Positions 51,892 to 60,861 are shown, counted from the stretch's first letter. The stretch: DNA of 64,000 bases from Lacibacter luteus (GCF_004118265.1 NZ_SDHW01000001.1:1240001-1304000); one strand, 5' to 3'. The notes: generated by a model from the sequence alone, not told the origin. Numbers and translations: made by a program.

Positions 51892-53805
51892 ATGCATTAT
51901 GTTTCTGTTGAAGGGTTAACAAAGAGTTACGGCATTACGCCCCTGTTTTCGAATATTTCATTTCATATTGAAGAGGGCGATAAAATTGCATTGGTGGCAC
52001 GCAATGGTTCGGGCAAATCCACTTTATTAAAAATACTGGCCGGTAAAGAAACTGCCGACGATGGAAAGTATTGGGTGAACAAAGATGTGGACATTGCCCT
52101 GTTTGAACAGGAACCCGGCTTTGATGAAAATAAAACCATACTCGACAATATCTTTCAGCACAACCATCCTGTTATCAACGCCATTAAAGAATACGAGGCC
52201 ATCAGTGAAGAGAACGATGCAGAAAAACTCAACGAAGCCATTGTAAAAATGGATGAACTTGGTGCATGGGATTTTGATGCAAAGGTGAAACAGATACTTG
52301 GTAAACTCAACATCCATCATCTGCAACAAGCAGTGGGTACGTTATCAGGCGGTCAGCGTAAACGTGTAGCACTTGCAAGAACCTTGATCGATATTGGTTT
52401 TGATCACAAACACGTATTACTTATTATGGATGAACCTACCAACCACCTTGATGTGGAAATGGTGGAATGGCTGGAGCATTATCTCAACAAAGAAAATATT
52501 ACGCTGTTACTTGTTACACACGACCGCTATTTCTTAGATGCAGTTTGTGATGAAGTGTGGGAACTCGACGGCAGCACCTTAACCGAATACAAAGGCGATT
52601 ACCAGAATTATTTAGAAAAGAAAGCAGCACGTGTTGAAAGCGAGCTGGCAAGTATTGATAAAGCAAGAAACACCTACCGTAAAGAACTGGAGTGGATGCG
52701 CAAGCAACCAAAAGCACGTACCACTAAAAGCAAAAGCCGGCAGGATAATTTTTATGAAGTAGAAGCTAAAGCCAAACAACGCATCGAAGATCAGCAGGTG
52801 CAGTTGAACATGAAGATGAACAGACTGGGTGGCAAAGTAGTGGAGATGAAAAAAGTGTACAAGAACTTTGGTGAAAAACAAATTCTGAAGGGCTTTGATT
52901 ACACATTCAAAAAAGGTGAACGTGTTGGTGTGGTTGGACAAAACGGTGCAGGCAAATCAACTTTCATCGATATTATACAAGGCATACAGGAACCCGACAG
53001 CGGTAAGATCAATGTAGGTGATACCATTGTGTTTGGCAACTATTCGCAAAAAGGTTTGGAAATAAAAGAAGACCTGCGTGTAATTGAATACGTAAAAAAT
53101 ATTGCAGAGAATTTTCCTTTGGCAAGTGGAGGCTCGTTGAGTGCTGCACAATTTCTGCAGCTGTTTTTGTTTGATCCGGATAAACAGTACACTTACATTT
53201 CAAAGTTAAGTGGTGGTGAAAAAAGAAGATTGCATTTGTTGTCGATCCTCTTCCGCAATCCCAACTTCCTGGTGTTGGATGAACCTACTAACGATCTTGA
53301 TCTGCCAACATTAGCTGTACTGGAGAATTTCTTAACAGAGTACCCCGGTTGTTTGCTCATTGTTAGTCACGACCGTTATTTTATGGATCGCCTGGTTGAT
53401 CATTTGTTTGTGTTTGAAGGCGACGGTGTTATTACCGACTTTCCCGGCAACTATACACAACTGCGTATTCATCAGAAAGAGAATGAGAAGTCGGCAGCCG
53501 ATAATAAAGAGTCGGTAGCCAGCACTGAGCGAAGTCGAAGTGCGGTGCCGGAGAAACCGAGCGAAGTCGAGGGTTCGACAGTAGAGAAAAAACGTTTCAG
53601 CTTTAAAGAAAAACGTGAGTTTGAATTATTGCAGAAAGAAATTGAACAGCTCACAACCGAGAAAGAAACCATCACTGCAAAACTCAACAGCGGCAATCTT
53701 CCTTTCGATGAACTGCAGCAATTAAGCAACCGCATTGGTGAAGTAACTAACCTGCTCGATGAAAAAGAAATGCGTTGGCTGGAGTTGAGTGAATACAGTG
53801 AATAG
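51892..53805 (+). CDS. uup: ABC-F family ATPase, Uup subfamily
   Basis: 637 residues from ATG 51892. Two ATPase domains: Walker A LVARNGSGKSTLLKIL, signature LSGGQRKRVALAR, LLIMDEPTNHLD; then VVGQNGAGKSTFIDII, LSGGEKRRLHLLS and LVLDEPTNDLD. The linker KELEWMRKQPKARTTKSKSR and the C-terminal coiled coil (LLQKEIEQLTTEKETITAKL) mark Uup, which acts on ribosomes or DNA intermediates. A repeat is inserted in the linker before the coiled coil. Confidence 0.93.
   Translation: MHYVSVEGLTKSYGITPLFSNISFHIEEGDKIALVARNGSGKSTLLKILAGKETADDGKYWVNKDVDIALFEQEPGFDENKTILDNIFQHNHPVINAIKEYEAISEENDAEKLNEAIVKMDELGAWDFDAKVKQILGKLNIHHLQQAVGTLSGGQRKRVALARTLIDIGFDHKHVLLIMDEPTNHLDVEMVEWLEHYLNKENITLLLVTHDRYFLDAVCDEVWELDGSTLTEYKGDYQNYLEKKAARVESELASIDKARNTYRKELEWMRKQPKARTTKSKSRQDNFYEVEAKAKQRIEDQQVQLNMKMNRLGGKVVEMKKVYKNFGEKQILKGFDYTFKKGERVGVVGQNGAGKSTFIDIIQGIQEPDSGKINVGDTIVFGNYSQKGLEIKEDLRVIEYVKNIAENFPLASGGSLSAAQFLQLFLFDPDKQYTYISKLSGGEKRRLHLLSILFRNPNFLVLDEPTNDLDLPTLAVLENFLTEYPGCLLIVSHDRYFMDRLVDHLFVFEGDGVITDFPGNYTQLRIHQKENEKSAADNKESVASTERSRSAVPEKPSEVEGSTVEKKRFSFKEKREFELLQKEIEQLTTEKETITAKLNSGNLPFDELQQLSNRIGEVTNLLDEKEMRWLELSEYSE
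53527..53570. repeat. REP-type repeat inside the ABC-F gene linker
   Basis: GAGCGAAGTCGA occurs at 53527-53538 and 53559-53570, in the context typical of Bacteroidota intergenic palindromes. Here it is translated in frame (STERSRSAVP..KPSEVEGS) without disrupting the gene. Confidence 0.65.
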
Positions 53806-53900
53806 GAATTTGGATTTGGGGTTTTGGATTTTGGATTTTCGGGAAGCATTCGTGAGTGCAGTGACAACTTCCGTACTTTGTACTTGGTATCTCGTACTTC
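53806..53900. repeat. Self-similar word spacer
   Basis: GGATTT words (TTTTGGATTTTGGATTTT at about 53822) and GTACTT words (CGTACTTTGTACTTGG at about 53872). It resembles the spacer at 32875. Confidence 0.55.
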
Positions 53901-53938
53901 TTTCTCACAATAAATAACCTTAACAAAAAACCACCCTT

Positions 53939-54712
53939 ATGTCATTCTTTGTAAACGAAGATTCCATTGTTCGGCAAATCTGGGGCAAGAGCGATACGGT
54001 GCTTTTTATTTTCGCCGGTGCTTCAGCTGAGTTTGCATTAAACAAAGCAGTTGACTGGTTATACTTTACCGGCAAACTTCCCTCCGATCCGCTTGGTCGT
54101 TTATTTTCTACCGTAGATTATGCACGTAAAATAGTTTTTACTTCCGAAGCAGATGCCAACAAAGCCATTGACATTATGCGGCAGATACATGCAGGCGTTG
54201 AAAATAAAAGAGGCTATTCCATTCCCGATTGGGCTTATCGTGATGTGCTGTTTATGCTCATCTATTACTCCATCTCCGCTTACGAATTACTCGAAAGGAA
54301 TTTAAGTGCTGAAGAGAAAGAAGAAGTGTACAATGTGTTTTACCGTGTAGGTGTACGTATGGAATTAAAGGAACTCCCTCCCACTTATAACGAATGGCTT
54401 CCGGTTAGAGAAACGCATTTGCAAAACGATCTGCAAACAAGCAACTATACACAAGATCTTTTTCTGCAGTACAAGAAACATCTTGGCGCTATGCGTTTCA
54501 AAGTGTTGATAGAAGGACAGAAATTAGTTGTGCCTGAACTGGTGAAACAGTTGTTACAGTTCAGTGATTTTTCTTTACTCACACCGGTTGTACCGCTATA
54601 CAAAATCAGCAGATTGATGAAGATGGACTGGTTATTGAAAAGTCTGCTGCTTCCTGCCGATTATAAAGAGCAGATCAACGGACTCAATATTCAGCAAAAA
54701 CAGAAGCAATAA
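53939..54712 (+). CDS. Oxygenase MpaB-like (DUF2236) protein
   Basis: 257 residues. FVNEDSIVRQIWGKSDTVLFIFAGASAEFALNKAV opens the domain; AVDWLYFTGKLPSDPLGRLFSTVDYARKIVF and the helical core (RDVLFMLIYYSISAYELLERNLSAEE) match the DUF2236 family, heme b-type oxygenases that include MpaB and rubber oxygenase Lcp. A distal His could be H163 or H182. The substrate is unknown. A hairpin (54717-54739) follows. Confidence 0.7.
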   Translation: MSFFVNEDSIVRQIWGKSDTVLFIFAGASAEFALNKAVDWLYFTGKLPSDPLGRLFSTVDYARKIVFTSEADANKAIDIMRQIHAGVENKRGYSIPDWAYRDVLFMLIYYSISAYELLERNLSAEEKEEVYNVFYRVGVRMELKELPPTYNEWLPVRETHLQNDLQTSNYTQDLFLQYKKHLGAMRFKVLIEGQKLVVPELVKQLLQFSDFSLLTPVVPLYKISRLMKMDWLLKSLLLPADYKEQINGLNIQQKQKQ

Positions 54713-54716
54713 AAAA

Positions 54717-54739
54717 TCCCCCTGCGTTGCAGAGGGATC
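54717..54739. terminator. Bidirectional terminator
   Basis: ATCCCCCTGC-GTT-GCAGAGGGAT stem with one C/A mismatch between the convergent MpaB-like and GT35 genes; an A-run precedes it and serves as the minus-strand T-tract. Confidence 0.7.
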
Positions 54740-54759
54740 ATATACGTTTAGTTGAAAGT

Positions 54760-56418
54760 TTATTGCTTGTTGTACATTAACTCGTAGTACTCATGTGCCA
54801 TACGGTTACTGTCGAACTGGAAGCGAACATCACGCATACCGTTTTGAGTGATCTGGCGCCATACAGCCGGGTTATCGTAATACAATGGCAATATCTGGCG
54901 CTCCAGGATTTCATACATCTGATCAAGATCGTATTGATCCTGCTCCTGTACATGCATCGCACTGTAATCAACCGGAGGTACAATAAAGCTGTTGTTACCA
55001 TGGTTAGCAAACTCGCAGATCCATCCATCAAATGTGCTGAAGTTAACTGCACCATTCATGGCTGCCGTCATACCACTTGTTCCACTTGCTTCACGTGGTA
55101 CACGTGGATTGTTGAGCCACACATCAGCAGCTTGTTTTAAACGCTTGCTCAATGCCAGTTCATAACCGGTGCATACGGCTACGTTCTTATAATTCTTACT
55201 CAGGTGAACAAGATTATTAAAATCGCTGATAGCAGGATAATCAACCGGGTAAGGTTTACCTGCCCAGATGATCTGCACAGGATATTTTTTATTGCTGAGT
55301 AATGCATTGAAACGATCAAGATCACGGGTGATCAGTTCTGCACGTTTATAACCTGCAAAACGGCGTGCCCAAACAATGGTCAATACATTGTGATCGAATA
55401 ATTTTCCTGTTTGATCGGCAACAAGATCAAATGCACGACGTTTGAGATAACCTTTACGATCATCAAAACGCTCTTCGTTGCTTTCATCCATTGAAAAATA
55501 CAATTGCTTATCGGCCCAGTAACGCCAGTTCTGTGCATTGGTAATATGCGTAATCGGTGCAATACCATCGTAATGGTTCCACATTTTACGACTCACTTCA
55601 CCATGCAAAGCACTTACACCATTCGCATGCCGTGCAAACCGTAATGCAGCTAATGAATGATTGAACTGATCGTCGTAAATACCGGTGAGCTTACGTACTT
55701 CATCTAAAGGCAAGCCACAGAAGTAGCTCATCTTTTCGCAGAGGTACATGTCATGTTTTTCATTACCTGCTTCTTCGGGAGTATGTGTGGTAAACACCAT
55801 ACGCTTTTTCACTTCGTCAACACTTCCGAATTTATTGTAGAGGTAAAATGCCGATGAAATACCGTGTGCTTCATTTAAGTGATACACATCGGGTTTAAAA
55901 CCGATCTCATCAATCAACTTTGCACCACCAACACCCAGCAAAATAAACTGGGCAACTTTTGTAGCAACGTTGGCATCGTATAAACGATGACAGATGGTTT
56001 GCGATACATAATCGTTCTCCGGTAAATCGGTGCTCAGCAAAAACATAGGAGCACTCTTGAACGTTTCAGGATTAAGATACCATGCTTTCACCCATACCGG
56101 ATGATCGTGAATATTGATCTGGAATTTAATTCCTGTATCTTCTAAAAAATTGTAGATTTTTTCGTTCCACTGCACTTGCAATGATTGATCCTGGTTGCGT
56201 GCCTGATCGTAATATCCAAACTTCCACAAAATACCAATACCAATAAGATTCTGCTTTAACTCGTATGCACTGCGCATGTGTGAGCCTGCAAGGAAACCTA
56301 AACCACCACTGTAAATTTTAAGCGGTTGATGTACAGCAAACTCCATTGAAAAATAAGCGACTCTTTTTGCATATGCATTATCAGTTGCATAAGGAACATT
56401 GTAGTGATTAAAGGCCAT
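54760..56418 (-). CDS. Short alpha-glucan phosphorylase-like (GT35) protein lacking the PLP lysine
   Basis: 552 residues. GT35 signatures: VAYFSMEFAVHQPLKIYSGGLGFLAGSH, GIGILWKFGYYDQ, WARRFAGYKRAELI, QIIWAGKPYPVDYPAI, REASGTSGMTAAMNG. The usual EASGTSGMK has Thr at 451 (ACG) instead of the PLP-binding Lys, so ordinary phosphorylase activity is not expected unless another residue takes over. It is short (normal 700-850) and lacks the N-terminal DUF3417 domain. No glycogen operon surrounds it. Perhaps a binding/transferase variant. Confidence 0.78.
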   Translation of the reverse strand: MAFNHYNVPYATDNAYAKRVAYFSMEFAVHQPLKIYSGGLGFLAGSHMRSAYELKQNLIGIGILWKFGYYDQARNQDQSLQVQWNEKIYNFLEDTGIKFQINIHDHPVWVKAWYLNPETFKSAPMFLLSTDLPENDYVSQTICHRLYDANVATKVAQFILLGVGGAKLIDEIGFKPDVYHLNEAHGISSAFYLYNKFGSVDEVKKRMVFTTHTPEEAGNEKHDMYLCEKMSYFCGLPLDEVRKLTGIYDDQFNHSLAALRFARHANGVSALHGEVSRKMWNHYDGIAPITHITNAQNWRYWADKQLYFSMDESNEERFDDRKGYLKRRAFDLVADQTGKLFDHNVLTIVWARRFAGYKRAELITRDLDRFNALLSNKKYPVQIIWAGKPYPVDYPAISDFNNLVHLSKNYKNVAVCTGYELALSKRLKQAADVWLNNPRVPREASGTSGMTAAMNGAVNFSTFDGWICEFANHGNNSFIVPPVDYSAMHVQEQDQYDLDQMYEILERQILPLYYDNPAVWRQITQNGMRDVRFQFDSNRMAHEYYELMYNKQ

Positions 56419-56500
56419 AGACGATTATTCTTTACTTAGGGGCCGCAATATAACCTGAAAAACGCAAACAGCCCCTTTTTAGGGTACTGTCTTATCAACA

Positions 56501-56893
56501 TCAAACGTTGGGCAATACAGCAGTAGCTTCAATTTCAATCAACAAACGCTCATCAATAAGCGCAGAAACCTCCACCATTGTAGAAGCAGGTTTAATGGTT
56601 TTGAAAAACTCGCCGTGTGCTTTACCTGCCTCTTCCCAGCGGCTGATATCGGTAATGAACATACGTGTACGCACCACATCAGACAAACTACTGCCTGCTT
56701 CGGCTAAAGCACGTTCTATTTTCTGAAGAATGAATGTTGTTTGCGCATATACATCGCCTTCGCCAATAAGCACATCTCCATCCATAGCAGTTGTACCTGC
56801 CACTTCAATAACATTGCCTATACGAACAGCTCTCGAATAGCCTACCACATCTTCCCAAGGGGAACCGGAGCTGATATTTTTACGAGGAATCAT
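56501..56893 (-). CDS. Rid family (RidA-like) protein
   Basis: 130 residues from ATG 56893 (an upstream start would put the start in noncoding DNA). Rid pattern: YSRAVRIGNVIEVAGTTAMDGD, QKIERALAEAGSSLSDVVRTRMFITDIS and RLLIEIEATAVLPNV. The catalytic Arg before VEV is replaced (PASTMVEV), so imine deaminase activity is doubtful. Trimeric, cytosolic family. Confidence 0.9.
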   Translation of the reverse strand: MIPRKNISSGSPWEDVVGYSRAVRIGNVIEVAGTTAMDGDVLIGEGDVYAQTTFILQKIERALAEAGSSLSDVVRTRMFITDISRWEEAGKAHGEFFKTIKPASTMVEVSALIDERLLIEIEATAVLPNV

Positions 56894-57014
56894 AGTTGAA
56901 AGTTGACAGACAATAGTCCACGGACCACTACATGCGGACAGCAATAGCAATCCTTCGTTTTGTTGTTAGGAAAACATTATCACGTCTAACGGAGACGCAC
57001 TCACCATTCACTAC

Positions 57015-57971
57015 TCACTTCTTCTTTTTCTTCTTTACCGGCTCTGCTTTCTTCGGATAGCTGCCTTCGAAGAAGCAGGTAATGCCTCTGTATAAACCGC
57101 AGTTTTGTTCGGATATGCGTACAGATGATGTACCGAAATCGAATGTAAGAATACAATCGCTCGATGCATCACGAAAGATGCCTTTGTTCTTTTCTATCCA
57201 CTCGCCGGTACCTTTTACCTCACCCACACATTCGCCGTTTTGTTTGCTGAAATGAATAAAAAATTCAAACTCCTTTTCTGTATTTCCATCACGGATAGAA
57301 ACCAGGTTCTTTTTGTCGATGGAATAATCAGCCGAATATTTTTGTGTACGTGGCATGCTGTCGATGGGGTTACCCATGATCAGATCGCTGAGGTCTTCGG
57401 TACTGTTGGTCATCGCCACAATAAACTTACCTTTCTCATCCATGAAATAGATGGTTTCATTCGTCCACAGTTCGCCGGTATTTGTTTTACGTTCCTGTAT
57501 AAAGCTGATGTTGTTCTTACTGTCGATACGGCAATAACGCACTCCCGTTCCTTTGGGCAGCAAAGCAGTTACATTCATCGAACCTACATACGCTGCTTTC
57601 TTATCGAAGTATAAAAGCTGAACGCCTTTGTTCTTGCCTTGTAATGATTTTACAAGAATAAAATTGCCTTTGTCGCCATCCTTTATTTTACCAAGAAGGT
57701 ACAGCTTCAGTCCTTTTGTTTTGGGATAGAATTGTTGAAACACCGAATCGGGAACAAATGTTTTATACGTTTCCTGGTTAATGAGCAGCGAATCTTTTTC
57801 CTTACGGTTGATCAATGTATCGTTTACCAATACAGGGTATGGAAGCGTAGCCGCAAGCGCAATGAAATCGGCAGTGGTAAGATCTGCATCGGTAATTTCT
57901 TTGGGCTTTTTGTCTTTGCAGGCAAACAGCGACAACAACAACAACAGTACGAATGAAGAATAGCGGTTCAT
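57015..57971 (-). CDS. Unknown lipoprotein with a Lys-rich tail
   Basis: 318 residues from ATG 57971; lipobox LFAC (about Cys18). The domain is unknown: KTFVPDSVFQQFYPKTKGLKLYLLGKIKDGD, YCRIDSKNNISFIQERKTNTGELW, FEFFIHFSKQNGECVGEVKGTGEW. It ends VKKKKKK. It stands alone, 121 bp after the Rid gene. Confidence 0.72.
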   Translation of the reverse strand: MNRYSSFVLLLLLSLFACKDKKPKEITDADLTTADFIALAATLPYPVLVNDTLINRKEKDSLLINQETYKTFVPDSVFQQFYPKTKGLKLYLLGKIKDGDKGNFILVKSLQGKNKGVQLLYFDKKAAYVGSMNVTALLPKGTGVRYCRIDSKNNISFIQERKTNTGELWTNETIYFMDEKGKFIVAMTNSTEDLSDLIMGNPIDSMPRTQKYSADYSIDKKNLVSIRDGNTEKEFEFFIHFSKQNGECVGEVKGTGEWIEKNKGIFRDASSDCILTFDFGTSSVRISEQNCGLYRGITCFFEGSYPKKAEPVKKKKKK

Positions 57972-58100
57972 GTAGTTATCCAAAAAATGAACGTTGAAGA
58001 TAGTGGATTGTTTTGGAATTGGAAAAGTGTCGAACCTCAATGTACATCGCATTTTTCACCCACCCCTTTTGGTTGGGTTGATCGCTTAAAATTCGTTTGC

Positions 58101-58117
58101 CCCTCTCACGGAGGGGA
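58101..58117. repeat. Short hairpin CCCCTCTCACGGAGGGG
   Basis: A 6-bp stem with a loop in the spacer upstream of the DtxR-type gene; a T-run is absent, so termination is not shown. Confidence 0.35.
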
Positions 58118-58173
58118 TACAGCCGGCTTTAAAGCTGAATAGCCAAACAGATGCGTCCGTTTCAATATTTATT

Positions 58174-58189
58174 TTTAGATTTGTCTAAA
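58174..58189 (+). promoter_or_regulatory. Probable DtxR/MntR operator overlapping the -7 box
   Basis: TTTAGA-TTTG-TCTAAA with perfect arms; TAGATTTG at 58176-58183 is a perfect -7 element within it. The start codon is 18 nt on. A metal-bound regulator sitting here would block polymerase. Confidence 0.65.
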
Positions 58190-58206
58190 TTTTAATTTCA
58201 TACCGA

Positions 58207-58866
58207 ATGAATTTTTCGACAGCAGAGGAAAACTATATCAAAGCCATCTGGCGCCTGCAACAAAGCGATGAGAATGTAACCACCAACGAACTGTCGGCCG
58301 AACTGCAAACCAAGCCGGCATCGGTAACGGATATGCTTAAGCGCCTCAGCGAAAAAAAACTGTTACATTATGCACCTTATTACGGTGTAAAACTTACTCC
58401 TGAGGGAAAGAAACTGGCGCTCAGCATTATCCGCAAGCACAGATTGTGGGAATATTTTCTTGTAGAAAAGCTGCAGTTTAACTGGGATGCAGTACACGAT
58501 ATTGCCGAAGAACTGGAACATGTAAGCAGTCCCGAATTAATTGAACGGCTCGATGCATTTCTCGGCTATCCCAAAGCCGATCCGCATGGCGACCCTATAC
58601 CCGACAGTAAAGGAAGAATGACGATAACCAGCAACCTCAGCTTACAACAATTAGAAGTAGGTGCTGCCGCAGTTGTTACAGGTGTAGGCGATCAAAGCAG
58701 CAGTTTACTGGAGTTACTGAGCCAGAAAAATATCGGCATCGGTACAAAACTCGAATTAAAACAACGCCATGCATTTGATGGTTCGGTTGAAATAAAACTC
58801 CGCAATCAACCCATTATTACATTAAGCGAACAACTGGCAAAAACCATTTTGGTAAAGACGGTTTAA
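58207..58866 (+). CDS. DtxR/MntR-type metal-dependent repressor
   Basis: 219 residues. FSTAEENYIKAIWRLQQSDENVTTNELSAELQTKPASVTDMLKRLSEKKLLHYAPYYGVKLTPEGKKLA is the DtxR winged helix; the dimerisation domain holds the metal-ligand segment RKHRLWEYFLVEKLQFNWDAVHDIAEELEHVSSPELIERLD. The C-terminal SH3-like (FeoA) domain begins SNLSLQQLEVGAAAVVTGVGD. It senses Mn2+ or Fe2+ and is followed 13 bp on by an NRAMP transporter, its expected target. An operator-like palindrome overlaps its own promoter. Confidence 0.95.
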   Translation: MNFSTAEENYIKAIWRLQQSDENVTTNELSAELQTKPASVTDMLKRLSEKKLLHYAPYYGVKLTPEGKKLALSIIRKHRLWEYFLVEKLQFNWDAVHDIAEELEHVSSPELIERLDAFLGYPKADPHGDPIPDSKGRMTITSNLSLQQLEVGAAAVVTGVGDQSSSLLELLSQKNIGIGTKLELKQRHAFDGSVEIKLRNQPIITLSEQLAKTILVKTV

Positions 58867-58879
58867 ATACTACAGACAA

Positions 58880-60760
58880 ATGAAAGTGCAGCATACAGAA
58901 ACATCGTTGAGCGAAGTACATGCATCAGTCGATACCACTTTACCCGTGAAAGGATGGCGCAGAATACTGGCTTACGCAGGACCGGCTTACCTTGTAAGTG
59001 TTGGTTATATGGACCCCGGCAACTGGGCAACAGATTTGCAAGGCGGTGCAAAATTCGGCTACCAGTTAATATGGGTGTTGCTCATGAGTAACCTCATGGC
59101 TTTGTTGCTGCAAAGTTTAAGTGCACGTTTAGGCATTGTTCGCCGGAGAGATCTTGCGCAGGCCAACAGAGAAACCTATCCGCCATTGGTAAATTTCTGT
59201 TTGTATGTATTAGCCGAAATTGCCATTGCAGCCTGCGATCTTGCAGAAGTGCTTGGCATGGCATTGGGTATTTATCTCTTAACAGGTTTACCATTGATCT
59301 ATGGTGTGGGTATAACCGTATTCGATACGTTATTGCTGTTATGGTTACAGAACTATGGCATACGTAAACTGGAAGCATTTATTATTTCGCTGGTTGCAGT
59401 TATAGGTGCATCGTTTGTTGTGGAAATTATTTTAGCAAAGCCTTCTATACCCGAAATGGCGCAAGGTTTTATACCAACTGCTTTAAATAACGAGGCATTG
59501 TATATTGCTGTAGGTATTATTGGCGCAACGGTAATGCCACATAATTTATACCTGCACTCTGCATTGGTACAAACAAGAAAAATCGGTACCGATAAAGCAA
59601 GCATACGGCGTGCGTTGAAGTTTAATTTTATTGACAGTACCATTGCATTGAATGCCGCTTTCTTTGTTAATGCTGCTATTCTTGTGCTGGCTGCAACGGT
59701 ATTTTTTAAAACAGGTAATACACAGGTTGCAAAAATTGAAGATGCACACCAGTTGTTATCGCCTTTGCTTGGTACAAAGCTCGCTCCCATTCTTTTTGCT
59801 GTGGCCTTAATTGCTGCCGGACAAAGCAGTACCATTACAGGTACGCTTGCCGGACAAATTGTAATGGAAGGTTACCTGCATTTGCGTATCAATCCTTTGC
59901 TGCGTCGTTTGCTTACACGCTTAATTGCCATTATACCTGCCATTATAGTTATTCTTGTTTATGGCGAAGAGAAAGTTGATGCACTGCTTGTGTTCAGCCA
60001 GGTGGTGTTGAGTTTGCAATTAGGCTTTGCCGTTATACCGCTTATTCATTTTGTAAGTGATAAACAAACGATGGGAGAATTTGCAATTGGCCTCTGGATG
60101 AAAATTGCAGCATGGTGTATAGCCGGCATTCTTGTATTCCTCAACGTACGTCTTGTACTGCAGGAAATACTGGCAGTGTATGATGAACCGGGTAATCTCT
60201 TCTGGAAATTTCTAATACCTGTTGTGGCGTTGCTGTTTGTATGGTTGTTTGTGATGATGACCTTCTTACCACTTATTAAACGACAACTCCGCAGGGAAAC
60301 ATCGAAAATGCACAGCCCTGTTCCTGCATTGAACAACCTGAATGTGCCCGATATAAAATGTATTGCAGTTGCACTTGATTTTTCTGTGAATGATGAAAAA
60401 CTCATTGCCTATGCATTGCACCAGGGAAGAAAAGATACCACTTATGTTTTGGTACATGTGGTAGAAACAGCTCCATCACGTTTATTGGGCGAAGCTACCG
60501 ATGATGAAGAAACACGCAACGACAGGCAAAGGCTTGAACTGTATGCAAGCACCCTGCAACAACAGGGTTATGCAGTTACCGCTGCATTAGGTTATAACAA
60601 CCGCACACGTGAAATTGTGCGGCTTGTAAAAGATACCCAAGCCGATATGCTGATCATGGGTGCACACAGGCACAAGGGCTTAAAAGATTATGTGTTTGGT
60701 GAAACAATTGAAACTGTACGTCACGAATTGGATATACCGGTGTTGATCGTGAATGTGTAA
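58880..60760 (+). CDS. NRAMP metal transporter fused to a UspA domain
   Basis: 626 residues. The transporter (about 25-470) has DPGN in helix 1 (VGYMDPGNWATDLQGGAKFGY) and MPH in helix 6 (ATVMPHNLYLHSALVQT), the metal-ligand motifs of Mn2+/Fe2+:H+ NRAMP carriers. The C-terminus (about 495-626) is a UspA nucleotide-binding domain (IKCIAVALDFSVNDEKLIAYAL, LIMGAHRHKGLKDYVFGETIETV). The fusion may couple transport to ATP or stress state. It is in an operon with the DtxR-type regulator, so it is derepressed under metal shortage. Confidence 0.95.
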   Translation: MKVQHTETSLSEVHASVDTTLPVKGWRRILAYAGPAYLVSVGYMDPGNWATDLQGGAKFGYQLIWVLLMSNLMALLLQSLSARLGIVRRRDLAQANRETYPPLVNFCLYVLAEIAIAACDLAEVLGMALGIYLLTGLPLIYGVGITVFDTLLLLWLQNYGIRKLEAFIISLVAVIGASFVVEIILAKPSIPEMAQGFIPTALNNEALYIAVGIIGATVMPHNLYLHSALVQTRKIGTDKASIRRALKFNFIDSTIALNAAFFVNAAILVLAATVFFKTGNTQVAKIEDAHQLLSPLLGTKLAPILFAVALIAAGQSSTITGTLAGQIVMEGYLHLRINPLLRRLLTRLIAIIPAIIVILVYGEEKVDALLVFSQVVLSLQLGFAVIPLIHFVSDKQTMGEFAIGLWMKIAAWCIAGILVFLNVRLVLQEILAVYDEPGNLFWKFLIPVVALLFVWLFVMMTFLPLIKRQLRRETSKMHSPVPALNNLNVPDIKCIAVALDFSVNDEKLIAYALHQGRKDTTYVLVHVVETAPSRLLGEATDDEETRNDRQRLELYASTLQQQGYAVTAALGYNNRTREIVRLVKDTQADMLIMGAHRHKGLKDYVFGETIETVRHELDIPVLIVNV

Positions 60761-60861
60761 ACATGTTACGGGTTAAAGGTTATGCCTTACGAGTATGCAT
60801 CCCCGTAACTCTTAACTCTTTGCCTGGAAAGCTCTATCTTAACAAATAAACATTACAACAG
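60761..60861. repeat. Spacer with inverted GTTACGGG words
   Basis: GTTACGGG at 60765-60772 and CCCGTAAC at 60802-60809, with TTAACTC words between and after; no gene or clear promoter. Confidence 0.4.
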
